From Symbiodinium natans (Eukaryota > Sar > Dinophyceae > Suessiales > Symbiodiniaceae), in assembly GCA_905221605.1 (NCBI GenBank), contig CAJNDS010000058.1, positions 980,992 to 1,044,991 on the forward strand: DNA of 64,000 bases. The letters run 5' to 3'. Position numbers and translations under genes: made by a program. The notes under the pieces are model-generated. The model did not search any database, was not told the DNA's origin, and worked only from the letters and a program-made list of their open reading frames with translations. Below, piece after piece: positions 14,720 through 22,999 of this stretch. Each line of letters begins with the position of its first letter. Positions within the stretch are counted from its first letter, which is position 1.

Positions 14720-15487
14720 TTATAACGGAAGCGCGTGCTGCTGCACCGCGGCGTGTCCTGCGGCTCCTAAGACGCCTGCCTGGACGCCCGAGCTGCCTAT
14801 CTGGACACTGAACGCGGCGAAAGGGTTAGACATGGAAGCACCGGAGGGCGGGGCCCAGTTGGCAGGCAAGGCCGGCGTCCCTCCTGAGGTCGTCAGGTTG
14901 TGGACCATGTCGCAGCTGGCTCCTTTCTTGCACGACCCATTCTTGGAGAAAAAGGGGCAAACTGTGCCTGGTGGCTTCGCCGCGCCTTTGGCCGCAGCCT
15001 TAGGCTTTGCGTTGGCCTTTGCCTTGCCACCTCCCTTCCCCTTGCCTTTACCTTTCGCAGTGGCAAAGGTTTGGTCGCCCTTTTTGGCCGCGAGAGCTTT
15101 TCTGCGAAGCTCCTTGTCGTGGCTGTACGGGCAGGCATCCCCTTTCGGGCAATTCCCATGATCGCGAAAGTGGAAGCAAATCTTCTTGTCCGCTCCCTTG
15201 CCAGCTCCCTTCGACGCAGCGGCAAACGTCTGGTCCGCGCCAGCTTTGGCCGCGGCAGCTGCTCCTTTCGCAGCAGCCTTCGCAGCGGCCTTGAGGCTCT
15301 TAATCTCCTTCTGAGCCTCGACTAGCGCGACCGACGGGTCCGCGCTCTGCGAGCCGGTCGCTGTGTCACAGAGTGGGAAACAGCCCTGTGAGCTGCTTCC
15401 CTCTGCTCGTACTCCAGGACGACCTTGTGGCTCTCCTCCCAAGTCTGCGGTCCTCGCAACCCGCCATCCTTGGGATCGCCAGGCCAC
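14720..15487 (-). CDS. Nucleocapsid-like ORF with two CCCH zinc fingers
   Basis: The ORF has 255 codons in the -1 frame after gag. Real coding probably begins near 15360 after the frame change. Two CCCH fingers are visible: C-x8-C-x5-C-x3-H (KICFHFRDHGNC..., about 15120-15190) and C-x7-C-x5-C-x3-H (TVCPFFSKNGSC..., about 14905-14970), joined by A/K/G-rich linkers. The position matches retroviral nucleocapsid, where CCHC knuckles are normal; CCCH fingers usually bind mRNA. The ORF ends at 14720 and overlaps the protease frame by at least 50 bp. Confidence 0.75.
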   Translation of the reverse strand: MAWRSQGWRVARTADLGGEPQGRPGVRAEGSSSQGCFPLCDTATGSQSADPSVALVEAQKEIKSLKAAAKAAAKGAAAAAKAGADQTFAAASKGAGKGADKKICFHFRDHGNCPKGDACPYSHDKELRRKALAAKKGDQTFATAKGKGKGKGGGKAKANAKPKAAAKGAAKPPGTVCPFFSKNGSCKKGASCDMVHNLTTSGGTPALPANWAPPSGASMSNPFAAFSVQIGSSGVQAGVLGAAGHAAVQQHALPL

Positions 15488-16719
15488 AACCGTTTGTCGT
15501 TCCGTATCTCCTTTTGGAGATACGGGGGCATCTTGCGGAGGTACGAGAGATACAACTCTCGTGGGGTCTTCCCAAGACCCACCGCCTCAAGGTCCGCGAT
15601 CGATGCCTCAAACAAAGGCTCGAATTGGTGGCCTGTGAGCTTACCCTTAGCGAGGGAGGCATGCTCACCATCCACGCGGACTTCTCTTTCCTCCCGCGAT
15701 TCCCCGAACATCAAGTGCTTGTTCTTGATGCGGTCGTACACCGCCTGTGGATCGGAGAGAACCTCTCCCGACTTCCACGCTGCGCGGTACGCGTTCGTGT
15801 ACGTCTTCATGCGCGAGCCGCGGCAGCGCCCGCGTAGCGCTAGCAGCTTTTCGCGCGCACTCATACCGCGACAGTTGTTGGCCAGCGCGCAGACGTCCTC
15901 GAACTCCTCGTAGAACAGGACAACGTCTCGCGCGTCCGACTTGTCGTCGGTCAGCGTCGGCCACGTGAGGTCAGTTTTGACCGTAGTTATGGAGCTTTGC
16001 CCGCCCCTCTGCGCTAACGCTTCTTTCAGCGCTTCAGTTTGGGCGGCGAGTGCGGCGGCGAAATCGCCCGCCGGGTTTTGGGACCCGGTCTGCGAACCTC
16101 CGCCGTCTGAACCTCGCTTCAGGGCTTCTATCTCCATCTCCAGCGCCGCAAGCTTCGCGCGCAAAGGGGAATCGCCGTCCGTCGCGCCCAGGACACGGGC
16201 CGCGGAAGGACCACCTGCAACCTCTGCAGTGTGCAAACCTCCACGGTCCAATCCTACCCCCAACCCACTTGCAGTCGCAGGCTGTGGGAGCCCTGGGGAA
16301 CGCGGCCCCACGGCTTCAACTGGCACATCGGACGGGGAGCTCCAAACCTTCTCTTGGCTCGAGCTTTCTTTTCCCCCCAACGCGAGGATAAGCTCCCCGA
16401 TGCATTGGATTTCGCGCTGAATCTCCTCTGCGTCTTCGGGGTCCTCGCCACCGCGCAAAGCCGCGACCGAGAATCTGGTCCGCAGCCGACGGACCATCTT
16501 TGTCGGATGCCAGTCCCCGCCTATCTTGGAGAACTCATCCGCAAGGAGGGTGGCTTTGGTGCTTAAGGCGTCAAGGTCACGGGAGCTCACCGTGACTCCA
16601 TGCGCTTTCAGCGCGAGGACAATCCGCGAAACGCGCGTCAAGTAGTCCGCGACCGGTTCTTGGTCTGGACGGAAAATCGCGCGCAGCTCCGCCTGCAAGC
16701 CCTCTGCGGTGCCTGGCAC
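15322..16719 (-). CDS. Gag capsid-like protein
   Basis: The ORF has 465 codons. An N-terminal Ty3-like gag helical region (YLTRVSRIVLALKAHG...LADEF) is followed by a Ser/Gly/Ala-rich linker. A capsid-like domain comes next (FYEEFEDVCALANNCRGMS...LLALRGRCRGSR...YDRIKNKHLMF...LYLSYLRKMPPYLQKEI). The start shown is GTG, and the frame is open further upstream, so it is probably continued from the N-terminal gag ORF by a -1 shift. The last about 25 residues are Arg-rich and likely out of frame. Confidence 0.75.
   Translation of the reverse strand: MPGTAEGLQAELRAIFRPDQEPVADYLTRVSRIVLALKAHGVTVSSRDLDALSTKATLLADEFSKIGGDWHPTKMVRRLRTRFSVAALRGGEDPEDAEEIQREIQCIGELILALGGKESSSQEKVWSSPSDVPVEAVGPRSPGLPQPATASGLGVGLDRGGLHTAEVAGGPSAARVLGATDGDSPLRAKLAALEMEIEALKRGSDGGGSQTGSQNPAGDFAAALAAQTEALKEALAQRGGQSSITTVKTDLTWPTLTDDKSDARDVVLFYEEFEDVCALANNCRGMSAREKLLALRGRCRGSRMKTYTNAYRAAWKSGEVLSDPQAVYDRIKNKHLMFGESREEREVRVDGEHASLAKGKLTGHQFEPLFEASIADLEAVGLGKTPRELYLSYLRKMPPYLQKEIRNDKRLWPGDPKDGGLRGPQTWEESHKVVLEYEQREAAHRAVSHSVTQRPARRARTRRSR
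16184..16203 (-). repeat. Dispersed covarying hairpin, copy 9
   Basis: Element sense: GCG-G-CCC, loop GTGTCCT, GGG-CGC. A C-G pair at the variable position is compensatory relative to other copies. It lies in the gag linker. Confidence 0.7.
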
Positions 16720-17150
16720 TGAACCTGCTGTCGACGGCGGACCGACGGTCCCGCCGGGCGGGACCCTGGTGCCGTAGCAGGGACATAGGCAGCACCGGTA
16801 GGGACCATGGCCAGCTCCCTAGCCGCGGCGCTGACGTCCACCTGCGGCGGACTGTCGCCTCCAGCGCCCGAGGCCTCAGAAACCAGCTCGGAGTCCTCTT
16901 CTTCTTCCTCCTCATCCTCGTCCTCGTCTTCGGCGTCATGGAGGAACTTCATGACTTTCCGCCAGAGAGCCGCCTCTTGCTCTGGCGTAGTGCTGACCCC
17001 ATCCCGCTTGGACAACGGACGGCTGCCAGTCTCCCTACGCCACTTAAGCCAAGCGACGTAGCTCATCCGCTCGGGATAGGGGACGTCTCCACCCTCGATA
17101 GCTTCGAGGAGGGTGACGCCCTCAGCCTGACCTGCAACCTCTGCGGACAT
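16638..17150 (-). CDS. N-terminal gag ORF
   Basis: The ORF has 170 codons from a genuine ATG at 17150, the first ORF of the element. It encodes a short helical region (YVAWLKWRRETG), a long acidic run of E and D (about 16870-16935) and a P/G/R-rich tail. It overlaps the capsid ORF, which continues in the -1 frame. The Arg-rich last 30 residues probably lie beyond the real frame change. Confidence 0.6.
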   Translation of the reverse strand: MSAEVAGQAEGVTLLEAIEGGDVPYPERMSYVAWLKWRRETGSRPLSKRDGVSTTPEQEAALWRKVMKFLHDAEDEDEDEEEEEEDSELVSEASGAGGDSPPQVDVSAAARELAMVPTGAAYVPATAPGSRPAGPSVRRRQQVQCQAPQRACRRSCARFSVQTKNRSRTT

Positions 17151-17174
17151 CGCCGCAACACAAGGCGAAAAGCC

Positions 17175-17195
17175 GCGCCTTGGTTAGCAGGCCGC
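17175..17195 (-). repeat. Dispersed covarying hairpin, copy 10
   Basis: Element sense: GCG-G-CCT, 8-nt loop GCTAACCA, AGG-CGC. Nearest copy to the gag start. Confidence 0.65.
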
Positions 17196-17216
17196 AGGCG
17201 TGGCACGCGAAGCGCC

Positions 17217-17237
17217 GCGCCTAGGTTAACAGGCCGC
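17217..17237 (-). repeat. Dispersed covarying hairpin, copy 11
   Basis: Element sense: GCG-G-CCT, 8-nt loop GTTAACCT, AGG-CGC. Confidence 0.65.
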
Positions 17238-17257
17238 AAGCGTGGCACACAGTCCAC

Positions 17258-17277
17258 GCGTCCAGGTCACGGACCGC
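17258..17277 (-). repeat. Dispersed covarying hairpin, copy 12
   Basis: Element sense: GCG-G-TCC, loop GTGACCT, GGA-CGC. A T-A pair occupies the variable position, a compensatory change. Confidence 0.7.
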
Positions 17278-17354
17278 GACAGACAAGCAAAGCAATGCTT
17301 GCCCACTCGGGCCGTAGGCACAAGAGCTGTACGTTTCCCAGAACAGCCCCCAAT

Positions 17355-17650
17355 TGTGAAGTCGACCAGCACTGGACTTGCACTAAGCCAATGCAATCAC
17401 AGCCCGGTCACGCTGTTTTACGACTTCGCGAGTTCAAGCACTTGTGCAGCTACGCCTGAGTGCGTCCGGTCGGACCGCACAGCAACCTAAGAGCTACTGT
17501 ACGACTCTACCGTGCTCAAAGGCACAAGCTCGGTACTTGAGCCAAAACATTGGCATTGTTACGAATTGCAAAACTACACATGCAAAGAAAACTACAGTAC
17601 TGGTTCTGGCAGCTCTGCACATGCAACGTGCGTGCTTAGACCTGCTCACA
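17355..17650 (-). repeat. 5' LTR (element sense)
   Basis: The 296-bp LTR matches the copy at 319-614 with one substitution. TGTGA/TCACA form the terminal inverted repeat. It should contain promoter and R region, though I identify no TATA box with confidence. Confidence 0.95.
17536..17547 (-). other. Spliced-leader-like relic in 5' LTR
   Basis: Second copy of the 12-base SL-exon match TTTTGGCTCAAG, at the equivalent position of the 5' LTR. Confidence 0.5.
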
Positions 17651-17921
17651 ATATACATTAATATAAATAATATATATATATATATATATGGCAACTTCAA
17701 TTGAGTTCCCATCTTCCCTAACCCAACCTCCCAGGCCCTAATGGCCGAAGCAACCCGAAGCCGGAAGAGCAATGATCAGAGCCTTTCGGTGCGCAAATGT
17801 GGGTGCTCAGGACACTTGGAGGCTCATGGTACTTATTAACCAGTTACAACCGTACTCAACCATATTAGGGCAGTACAATGAACCTCCAAGTTTAGATTCC
17901 AGGCCCCCAAAGCTAACCCCC

Positions 17922-17970
17922 CAAACCCTAAACCCTAAACCCTAAACCCTAAACCCTAAACCCTAAACCC
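17922..17970. repeat. Telomere-type (CCCTAAA)n array
   Basis: About six to seven units lie at the acceptor end of the hydrolase intron, before the exon at 18018. Confidence 0.9.
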
Positions 17971-18017
17971 TGATCTTCAATCCCAGCCCTGAAGCCGCCG
18001 ATGCCACTTGGTACCAG

Positions 18018-18093
18018 GCACCGAGTGGCGGGGCTGGTCCTCGTCACGCCATTCATGAGCGTCAAGGAGGTCTTCCGAAGCCGTGCCTCGTGC
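18018..18093 (+). CDS. Alpha/beta-hydrolase exon
   Basis: It begins after CCAG and encodes HRVAGLVLVTPFMSVKEVFR, the strand and lid segment after the nucleophile elbow (family pattern vLxSPxxSvxxv). Phase matches the GC-donor exon at 53-102. The 3' end is uncertain, since the frame runs toward the TTTAGGG array. Inverted telomere-type arrays flank it: CCCTAAA upstream and TTTAGGG downstream. Confidence 0.7.
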
Positions 18094-19161
18094 TTAGGGT
18101 TTCGGGTTCAGGGTTTAGGGTTTAGGGTTTAGGGTTTAGGGTTCAGGGTTTAGGGTTTAGGGTTTAGGGTTTAGGGTTCAGGGTTCAGGGTTCAGGGTTT
18201 ATAGGTTTCGGGTTTAGGGTTTAGGGTTTAGGGGAGGGACTGGGTTTTTGGGCAGCTGCAAATTCCGGGGGGGTGTTTCGCTGTGTCCTGTATACACTGT
18301 CGGCTTTGCGGGTAGGTCCCGGTGGATGAAGGGGTTGGGAGATTGGGACATGATGAGAGTTTAGGCGGCTTAAGAAGATTTCAGGCTTTGTGGTGGTAGG
18401 GTTTAAGGTCCAGGGATGGAAGAGGTGTCCCGTGGTTTTTCGGGCTCCCAAGCCCTTTTGCGGCCTTGACAGTCTTGAGTTTCAGAATGCCCACATGGGG
18501 GGGGTTCTCGATTAGAGAGCGTTTTTTTTGTTTGGGGTTTAGGGTCAAGGCAGAAGGCCTTAGAGTCTCAAGCTAAGGTTGGGATTCTCGGGAGGTTTAC
18601 TGTAAAAGTTGGGGTTTTATGCTCCGGGTATAAGCGTTTGGGATTGGGGTGAAGGTGTTCACTGTCCAGGGTTTAGGGCGTGTGGGTTTTTTCAAGGGTG
18701 TGGGGTGATAAGTTCACAGTCCAAAATTGAGATTGGTTGGGATGTAGTGTTTCTGGGGGAAAGCGTTCGTTTAGGCTAAGGTCGGGATTGGTTGGGCTTT
18801 TTTGTGTTGAGAAAAGATGCAATAGCGAGTTAGGGCAACAAAAACACGGAGAGCAGGACAATCTTTCAAAGGTGCCGGAACACTTCGCAGACGCTAGTGA
18901 GCGCTAATCGACACTAAACAGACCACGCCAAATGCACGCGAAGCTCCCATATAATGCCACCGAACTCTAAAGCATGAGCCCTGTTTGGGTACCCTACAGA
19001 AAAGGCTCCGTATTCTAACAGGAGCCCCCATGCAAAAGGACCATACTGGTAAACAAAAACCTAGTTTTGCTCTGTGGAATACATTGAATAGAGCCCGTGA
19101 CATGTTACCCTAGTTAGTGCATTCTCCCATATAGTGTTCATGTTCCGTTTTTGCTACCCCC
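18094..19161 (+). other. Hydrolase intron with TTTAGGG array
   Basis: A degenerate TTTAGGG/TTCAGGG array (about 18094-18235) is followed by about 900 bp with no exon I can support. The acceptor side is pyrimidine-rich (tttttgctacccccgag). Confidence 0.5.
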
Positions 19162-19241
19162 GAGGTTGGGAACCTGGCAGACGTCCTGCCCAACGACTGG
19201 TTCCAGAACTCGGAGACCATTAAGCTTGCGCGGGACCTCAG
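19162..19241 (+). CDS. Alpha/beta-hydrolase exon
   Basis: It encodes EVGNLADVLPNDWFQNSETI and KLARDL, the segment before the acid-bearing strand in ABHD17-like hydrolases. It ends CTCAG|GTTTAGGG, so a GT donor is formed by the first telomere-type unit. Phase with the next exon is not resolved. Confidence 0.6.
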
Positions 19242-19573
19242 GTTTAGGGTTTAGGGTTGAGTCTTAGGGTTTAGGTTTTAGGGTTGAATCTTCGGCCCAG
19301 TCTGGGTTTCGGGGAGTTGGGCATGAAAAGATCTTGTCCGCAAGGAGGTTGTGGTTGGAATGTCCTCGGTTCATAAGGCTGCTTAGGACAAGCTCTCCAG
19401 CATGCAGATAAAAGGGACAGCTCGCTTAAAGCTGTTTAGGACTGAGGGTTCAGTTCAGGGCCCCAAGCTTCATGATCCTAAACCCTACCCCCCAACGACC
19501 CGCGTAAACAAGCTCTAAACCCGATACCCTTTGGGCCTCTGATCGTGGACCTCAGCCCCCCAGCCCTTCTTGA

Positions 19574-19684
19574 AACCCTAAACCCTATACCATAAACCCC
19601 AAACCCCAAAACCCTAAACCCTAAACCCTAAACCCTAACCCTAAACCCCTAAACCCCAAACCCCAAACCCCTAAAGCCCTTCAG
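19574..19684. repeat. Degenerate (CCCTAAA)n array at acceptor end of intron
   Basis: Fifteen or so variants of CCCTAAA/CCCCAAA run up to the acceptor CCCTTCAG. The same intron (19242-19684) starts with TTTAGGG units, so its two ends could pair in RNA. Confidence 0.8.
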
Positions 19685-19770
19685 AGGTCCGCTCTCCCAC
19701 GCTGGTGATCCATGGGAAGCTGGATGACCTCATCCCTCTCAGCCACGGCGAAGCTGGGAGCCCGCGGCGG
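19685..19770 (+). CDS. Alpha/beta-hydrolase exon (catalytic Asp strand)
   Basis: It encodes RSPTLVIHGKLDDLIPLSHG, the classic HG-x2-D-x2-IP-x2-HG block with the catalytic acid. It follows CAG at 19682-19684. The 3' end lies near 19756-19775. The exon with the catalytic His was not identified; it should lie downstream. Confidence 0.7.
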
Positions 19771-19802
19771 CTCAGGGTTCACGGGCTCGGTTGGCCTTTC
19801 TA

Positions 19803-20115
19803 CATATACAATAGACGTATATGTATATACATATACATATATATGTATATACATATATATATATGTATACATATATGTATATGTATATATATCTGATAAT
19901 TATTCAAGACTCTCTCTGTTATATGGAAACATGATTCCATACATATATATATATATATATATGTCGTTGATACATATACATATGTCTATGAATATGAACA
20001 CATAAGAATACAATACATGTACAGAATCACAAGACGCATGTATTTGTGCGGACTACGATGCTGTTTGGTCTTTATACACGTACATTATACATATACATAT
20101 TCATGTGTGTATGTG
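19803..20115. repeat. AT/GTAT-rich microsatellite block
   Basis: It consists of long TATA/GTATATAC runs with short unique interruptions. ORFs of I/Y/T repeats here are artefacts. Confidence 0.8.
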
Positions 20116-21040
20116 TATATACATATAGCACGCGTAACACGCCACTTACGAAGAACTGCTGGCAGAGTTTGATGTTCGGGCATATGTGGTCTGTGCTTTG
20201 GGAGAGGGTGTAGCACATGGCATAGACACAGTAGCAGAGGAACAACGGCAGCTGCCAATTTTGACACCACGGTTTCGACTGAGATCACTGAGATCATGCC
20301 GCAACTGGCCACGCCTGCGCCGCAAGCTTGCCAAAGAGCAAGCACTCCCCAGTAAGGCATCACACAGTCACTCCCGAGCCAGCACACAGGGACGTAACGG
20401 CCGCAACCCCCACAGGCCCATGACAGAACCCTCAGGCCCTTCTCCCCGTCTGACAGGTGTCGCCAATCCCTGCAATGCCCAAAGCATCTCCATTACAAGC
20501 CCCAGCTCGGGAGTCTGCCATTTCGACAGCGAGACGTCCCCCTTCTCGCCGGAGATGTCGTTCCTTGGCTGCGTGGCGCAGGGCAACAGAGTCGAAGATC
20601 ATACCGCCTAGGTTGAGAAACAGTGTAGACATGATGGGTGGCAAGGATACGAACCCCAAAAGAGAGGCTCAGAGTTGAATTGAGGGCTTCATACATGAAA
20701 CGCCTCCGGGCAAGTATCGCTTGAGGGTTTAAGATCTTGATAGGTCTAGGGCTTCAAGGCGCTGCTCAAGGGTTTAAGGGCTTATGCCCCTGTATCTCAT
20801 GGGGTACACACCTTTGGGCTTCAAAGTCGCTGGCTTCAAGGCCCAAGTACAAGCTGAGGTGCGCGGAGCCCTGGGGTAAGATTCTTACCCATGAACGACG
20901 CTAAGCCCGACTGAGGTTTAGGGCAGCTGCATGTAGGGTATGCAGCGAAGTGATCCACTCTGTGCCAAAGGTCGAACCTACATATGTCGTATCAACCCCC
21001 GTACATCTTGTAAGCCCTATAAAGCCCTTGAAAAACCTCC
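20116..21040. other. Unresolved region with weak coding character
   Basis: ORFs overlap on both strands at 20186-20696. The minus frame 20432-20659 (MSTLFLNLGGMIFDSVALRH) looks slightly more protein-like than the plus frame, but neither is recognisable. Nothing supportable is seen at 20700-21040. Confidence 0.25.
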
Positions 21041-21043
21041 CCC

Positions 21044-21148
21044 CAACTTCAAACCCCTCCTGGAACTGCCCTCTGCTTGCATGACCTTCTGGTAGCAAGG
21101 CACATTCAGATCCCTTTCATGGCCAGCCGCCAGCAGCTTCACGAGGCT
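21044..21148 (-). CDS. Exon-like segment, unknown protein
   Basis: The minus frame SLVKLLAAGHERDLNVPCYQ continues as KVMQAEGSS without a stop. Composition is that of a soluble helical protein. Boundaries are not determined, and it is against the prevailing plus-strand direction. Confidence 0.35.
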
Positions 21149-21240
21149 TGAAGAAGGGCTAAGGGTGTATTGGTTTAGGTTTTGAAGGAATGCAAGCCCC
21201 CAAAAAAAACCGAACCATTTGCTCTGGTGCATGGTTGAAG

Positions 21241-21417
21241 GTTCATAAGACTTTTACCGGAGCTAGCTTTGGAAGGATGAGGATAAGAGAGGTCTTGCAG
21301 GACCCTGCAGAGCAAGACAGCTTAGTCGGCATGTTGGCTGCACCTTTATCCGAGTTTATCCGAGAGCCAAGCTCGTGCGCGTCAGGCTGCAACAGCGCAG
21401 CAGTCGACTCCGCATGA
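21241..21417 (+). CDS. Exon-like segment ending in a stop, unknown protein
   Basis: The frame reads REVLQDPAEQDSLVGMLAAP then LSEFIREPSS and ends TGA at 21415-21417. It could be a 3'-terminal exon. No family recognised. Confidence 0.3.
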   Translation, partial: VHKTFTGASFGRMRIREVLQDPAEQDSLVGMLAAPLSEFIREPSSCASGCNSAAVDSA

Positions 21418-22024
21418 GGACAGTCGTTGGGAGACTCGCCGGGGCGAGGGCGGTGGGGTGGGTGGGGGATTGGGGGGGTTGCATAGGGTTCGGGACGGTT
21501 CGGGGCTGCATGAAATTTTGGCGGGTGGCAGATCGAAGCCTTAAGTTAAGGGCTTGTCCAACAGGTGCTGCCCCATGCTGCATGCTTTGTATACACATCA
21601 AATGCAGTTGCTTGCTTCCAGTCGCTTTCGTAGTTGAAATTCTATGACTAGAGTGCATCACATATGTGTATATATATAGCTTACACATTTATGTATAAAG
21701 CATACTAAGTTATTAGCAACATAGAGAACACACAGCAATAGATAGTATCACATGGCACTATTGAGTAGTGCTTGGTCTTGCTTCCCGTCCGGCGTTTCTC
21801 TTCCCGCCTCTGGGCTCGGGGGCCCTGTCTTAGATTGAGAAAGGCAAGAGCTAAAAAATCCCGAAGTTCCGAAGTCACGTGAACCCTGAGTCCGAACCGA
21901 ATTTTTCTAGGGTTTAGGGTTTAGGGTTTAGGTTTTAGGGTTTAGGGTTTAGGGTGTATAGGGTTTAGGGTTTAGGGTTTAGGGCTCTTTGGTTAAGCCG
22001 ATTTTTTTTGGGCTTGGGGTGGAA
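21418..22024. other. Non-coding, TTTAGGG array
   Basis: AT-rich sequence with a TTTAGGG array at 21908-21985. No gene seen. Confidence 0.5.
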
Positions 22025-22090
22025 GGGGCCCCCGAGCGCTGGATCCCGGAGGACGTGACTCTTCCGAAGCAGCTGGAGGTGCCTGTTACT
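22025..22090 (+). CDS. Exon-like segment, unknown protein
   Basis: GC-rich island encoding GAPERWIPEDVTLPKQLEVP. It sits just after a TTTAGGG array. Family unknown. Confidence 0.4.
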
Positions 22091-22775
22091 CCCAAATTAG
22101 GGACCCAAAAAGGACATAAGCATAAGCATTTTATATGGATATCCCTACCTTATAGGGCTTCATTCTAAGGGGGTTTATGTGGGATATCCCTACCCTAATG
22201 TTTGCTTATGTGCTGTTGTGGGGCCCTACTAAAGCCTAGTACACGCGCTATAATGATGAGGACCCGGAGTAGGCCCTTATTCTCTTTTTGGGGGTGCAGG
22301 TTTCCCTATGAAACCCTTCAAAGCCAAACAGGGGCACCTTGTTTATTCCTACTTTACTCTTGGGACTAGATGATGACGATCATGATGATGATGGTCATGA
22401 TTTTGTTGATAATGGTTATGAGTATCATTATAATGAGTACTTGTGTTGGTACTGTCACTTCATTTGATAGCGTGACTGTGCTTTTGGTCAGGTGTTTGGC
22501 GTTATCAACCCTTAGTGCGGGGAAGCAAGGAGCACTACCCAGCTGATGGCAGTGTTGGGGGCGGCACTCCTCTACCACTTGAAATTGAACTTCTAGCCCC
22601 TATAAGCCCTAACTAAACCCAAAACCCAGCGCTATATGAAGCAGGGTTTATATTTCTGTTATTGGTGAGTGTATATAGGGTTCCTTTTGAATATTGGTGA
22701 GTATATTGCTGTCCTTTCAGGGGATACAAGGCAATAAACCCTACTTCATATACCCTAACTACAAGCCGCCCATGT

Positions 22776-22865
22776 GAGACAGCACACCGGCCGGTCCAGA
22801 AGGTCCGCTTGCAAGACGAGCGGGGCCTGTGGACAATCGCCCTGGAGCAATCTGAGGCACATATT
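22776..22865 (+). CDS. Exon-like segment, unknown protein
   Basis: It encodes ETAHRPVQKVRLQDERGLWT then IALEQSEAH. A TTTAGGG-type array follows (22865-22998). Family unknown. Confidence 0.4.
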
Positions 22866-22998
22866 ATGATTTAGGATTTAGGGTTCAGGGTTCAGGGTTT
22901 AGGGTTTTAGGGTTCAGGGTTTAGGGTTTTAGGGTTCAGGGTTCAGGGTTTAGGGTTTTAGGGTTTTAGGGTTTAGGGTTCGGTGTTTAGGGTGTAGC
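22865..22998. repeat. Degenerate (TTTAGGG)n array
   Basis: About 17 units with TTCAGGG and TTTTAGGG variants. Confidence 0.9.
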
Positions 22999-22999
22999 A

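Larger units (their letters stand above)
17151..17354 (-). other. 5' leader with three hairpins and candidate primer-binding site
   Basis: It lies between 5' LTR and the gag ATG. The LTR is followed in element sense by AT then TGGGGGCTGTTCTGG, which begins with the TGG expected of a tRNA-primed site, but I cannot name a matching tRNA. Three dispersed hairpin copies sit just upstream of the gag start. Confidence 0.5.
319..17650 (-). mobile_element. Intact 17.3-kb LTR retrotransposon with split RT and 2'-phosphotransferase
   Basis: Two 296-bp direct repeats (319-614 and 17355-17650), 295/296 identical, bound the element. In minus sense each begins TGTGA and ends TCACA. A purine-rich tract (GAGGGGCGAA, 615-624) abuts the 3' LTR. 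Coding order is gag, CCCH nucleocapsid, protease, Cys/TM segment, RT thumb-RNase H, zinc-ribbon ORF, integrase, BAH-like and MTase-like segments, RT fingers-palm, KptA-like, C2H2 ORF, PLD-like ORF. The RNase H and the integrase with GPY-like tail point to a Ty3-like element, but the gene order is unlike any Ty3, copia or BEL element I know. Near-identical LTRs and intact catalytic residues argue for recent activity. Confidence 0.9.
103..18017 (+). other. GC-AG intron carrying the LTR retrotransposon
   Basis: The interval between two hydrolase exons begins GCACCACC and ends CCAG. The nine bases CCAGGCACC occur at both exon-intron boundaries, so the exact cut is ambiguous within this direct repeat. 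The left flank (about 157-200) contains degenerate TTTAGGG and the right flank (17922-17970) contains CCCTAAA units. Without the retroelement the intron would be roughly 580 bp. Confidence 0.6.

Noticed and set aside
15370-15400. TTTCCCA slippery site at the gag/nucleocapsid overlap
   Set aside because: The heptamer is not in the X XXY YYZ phase relative to the gag frame.
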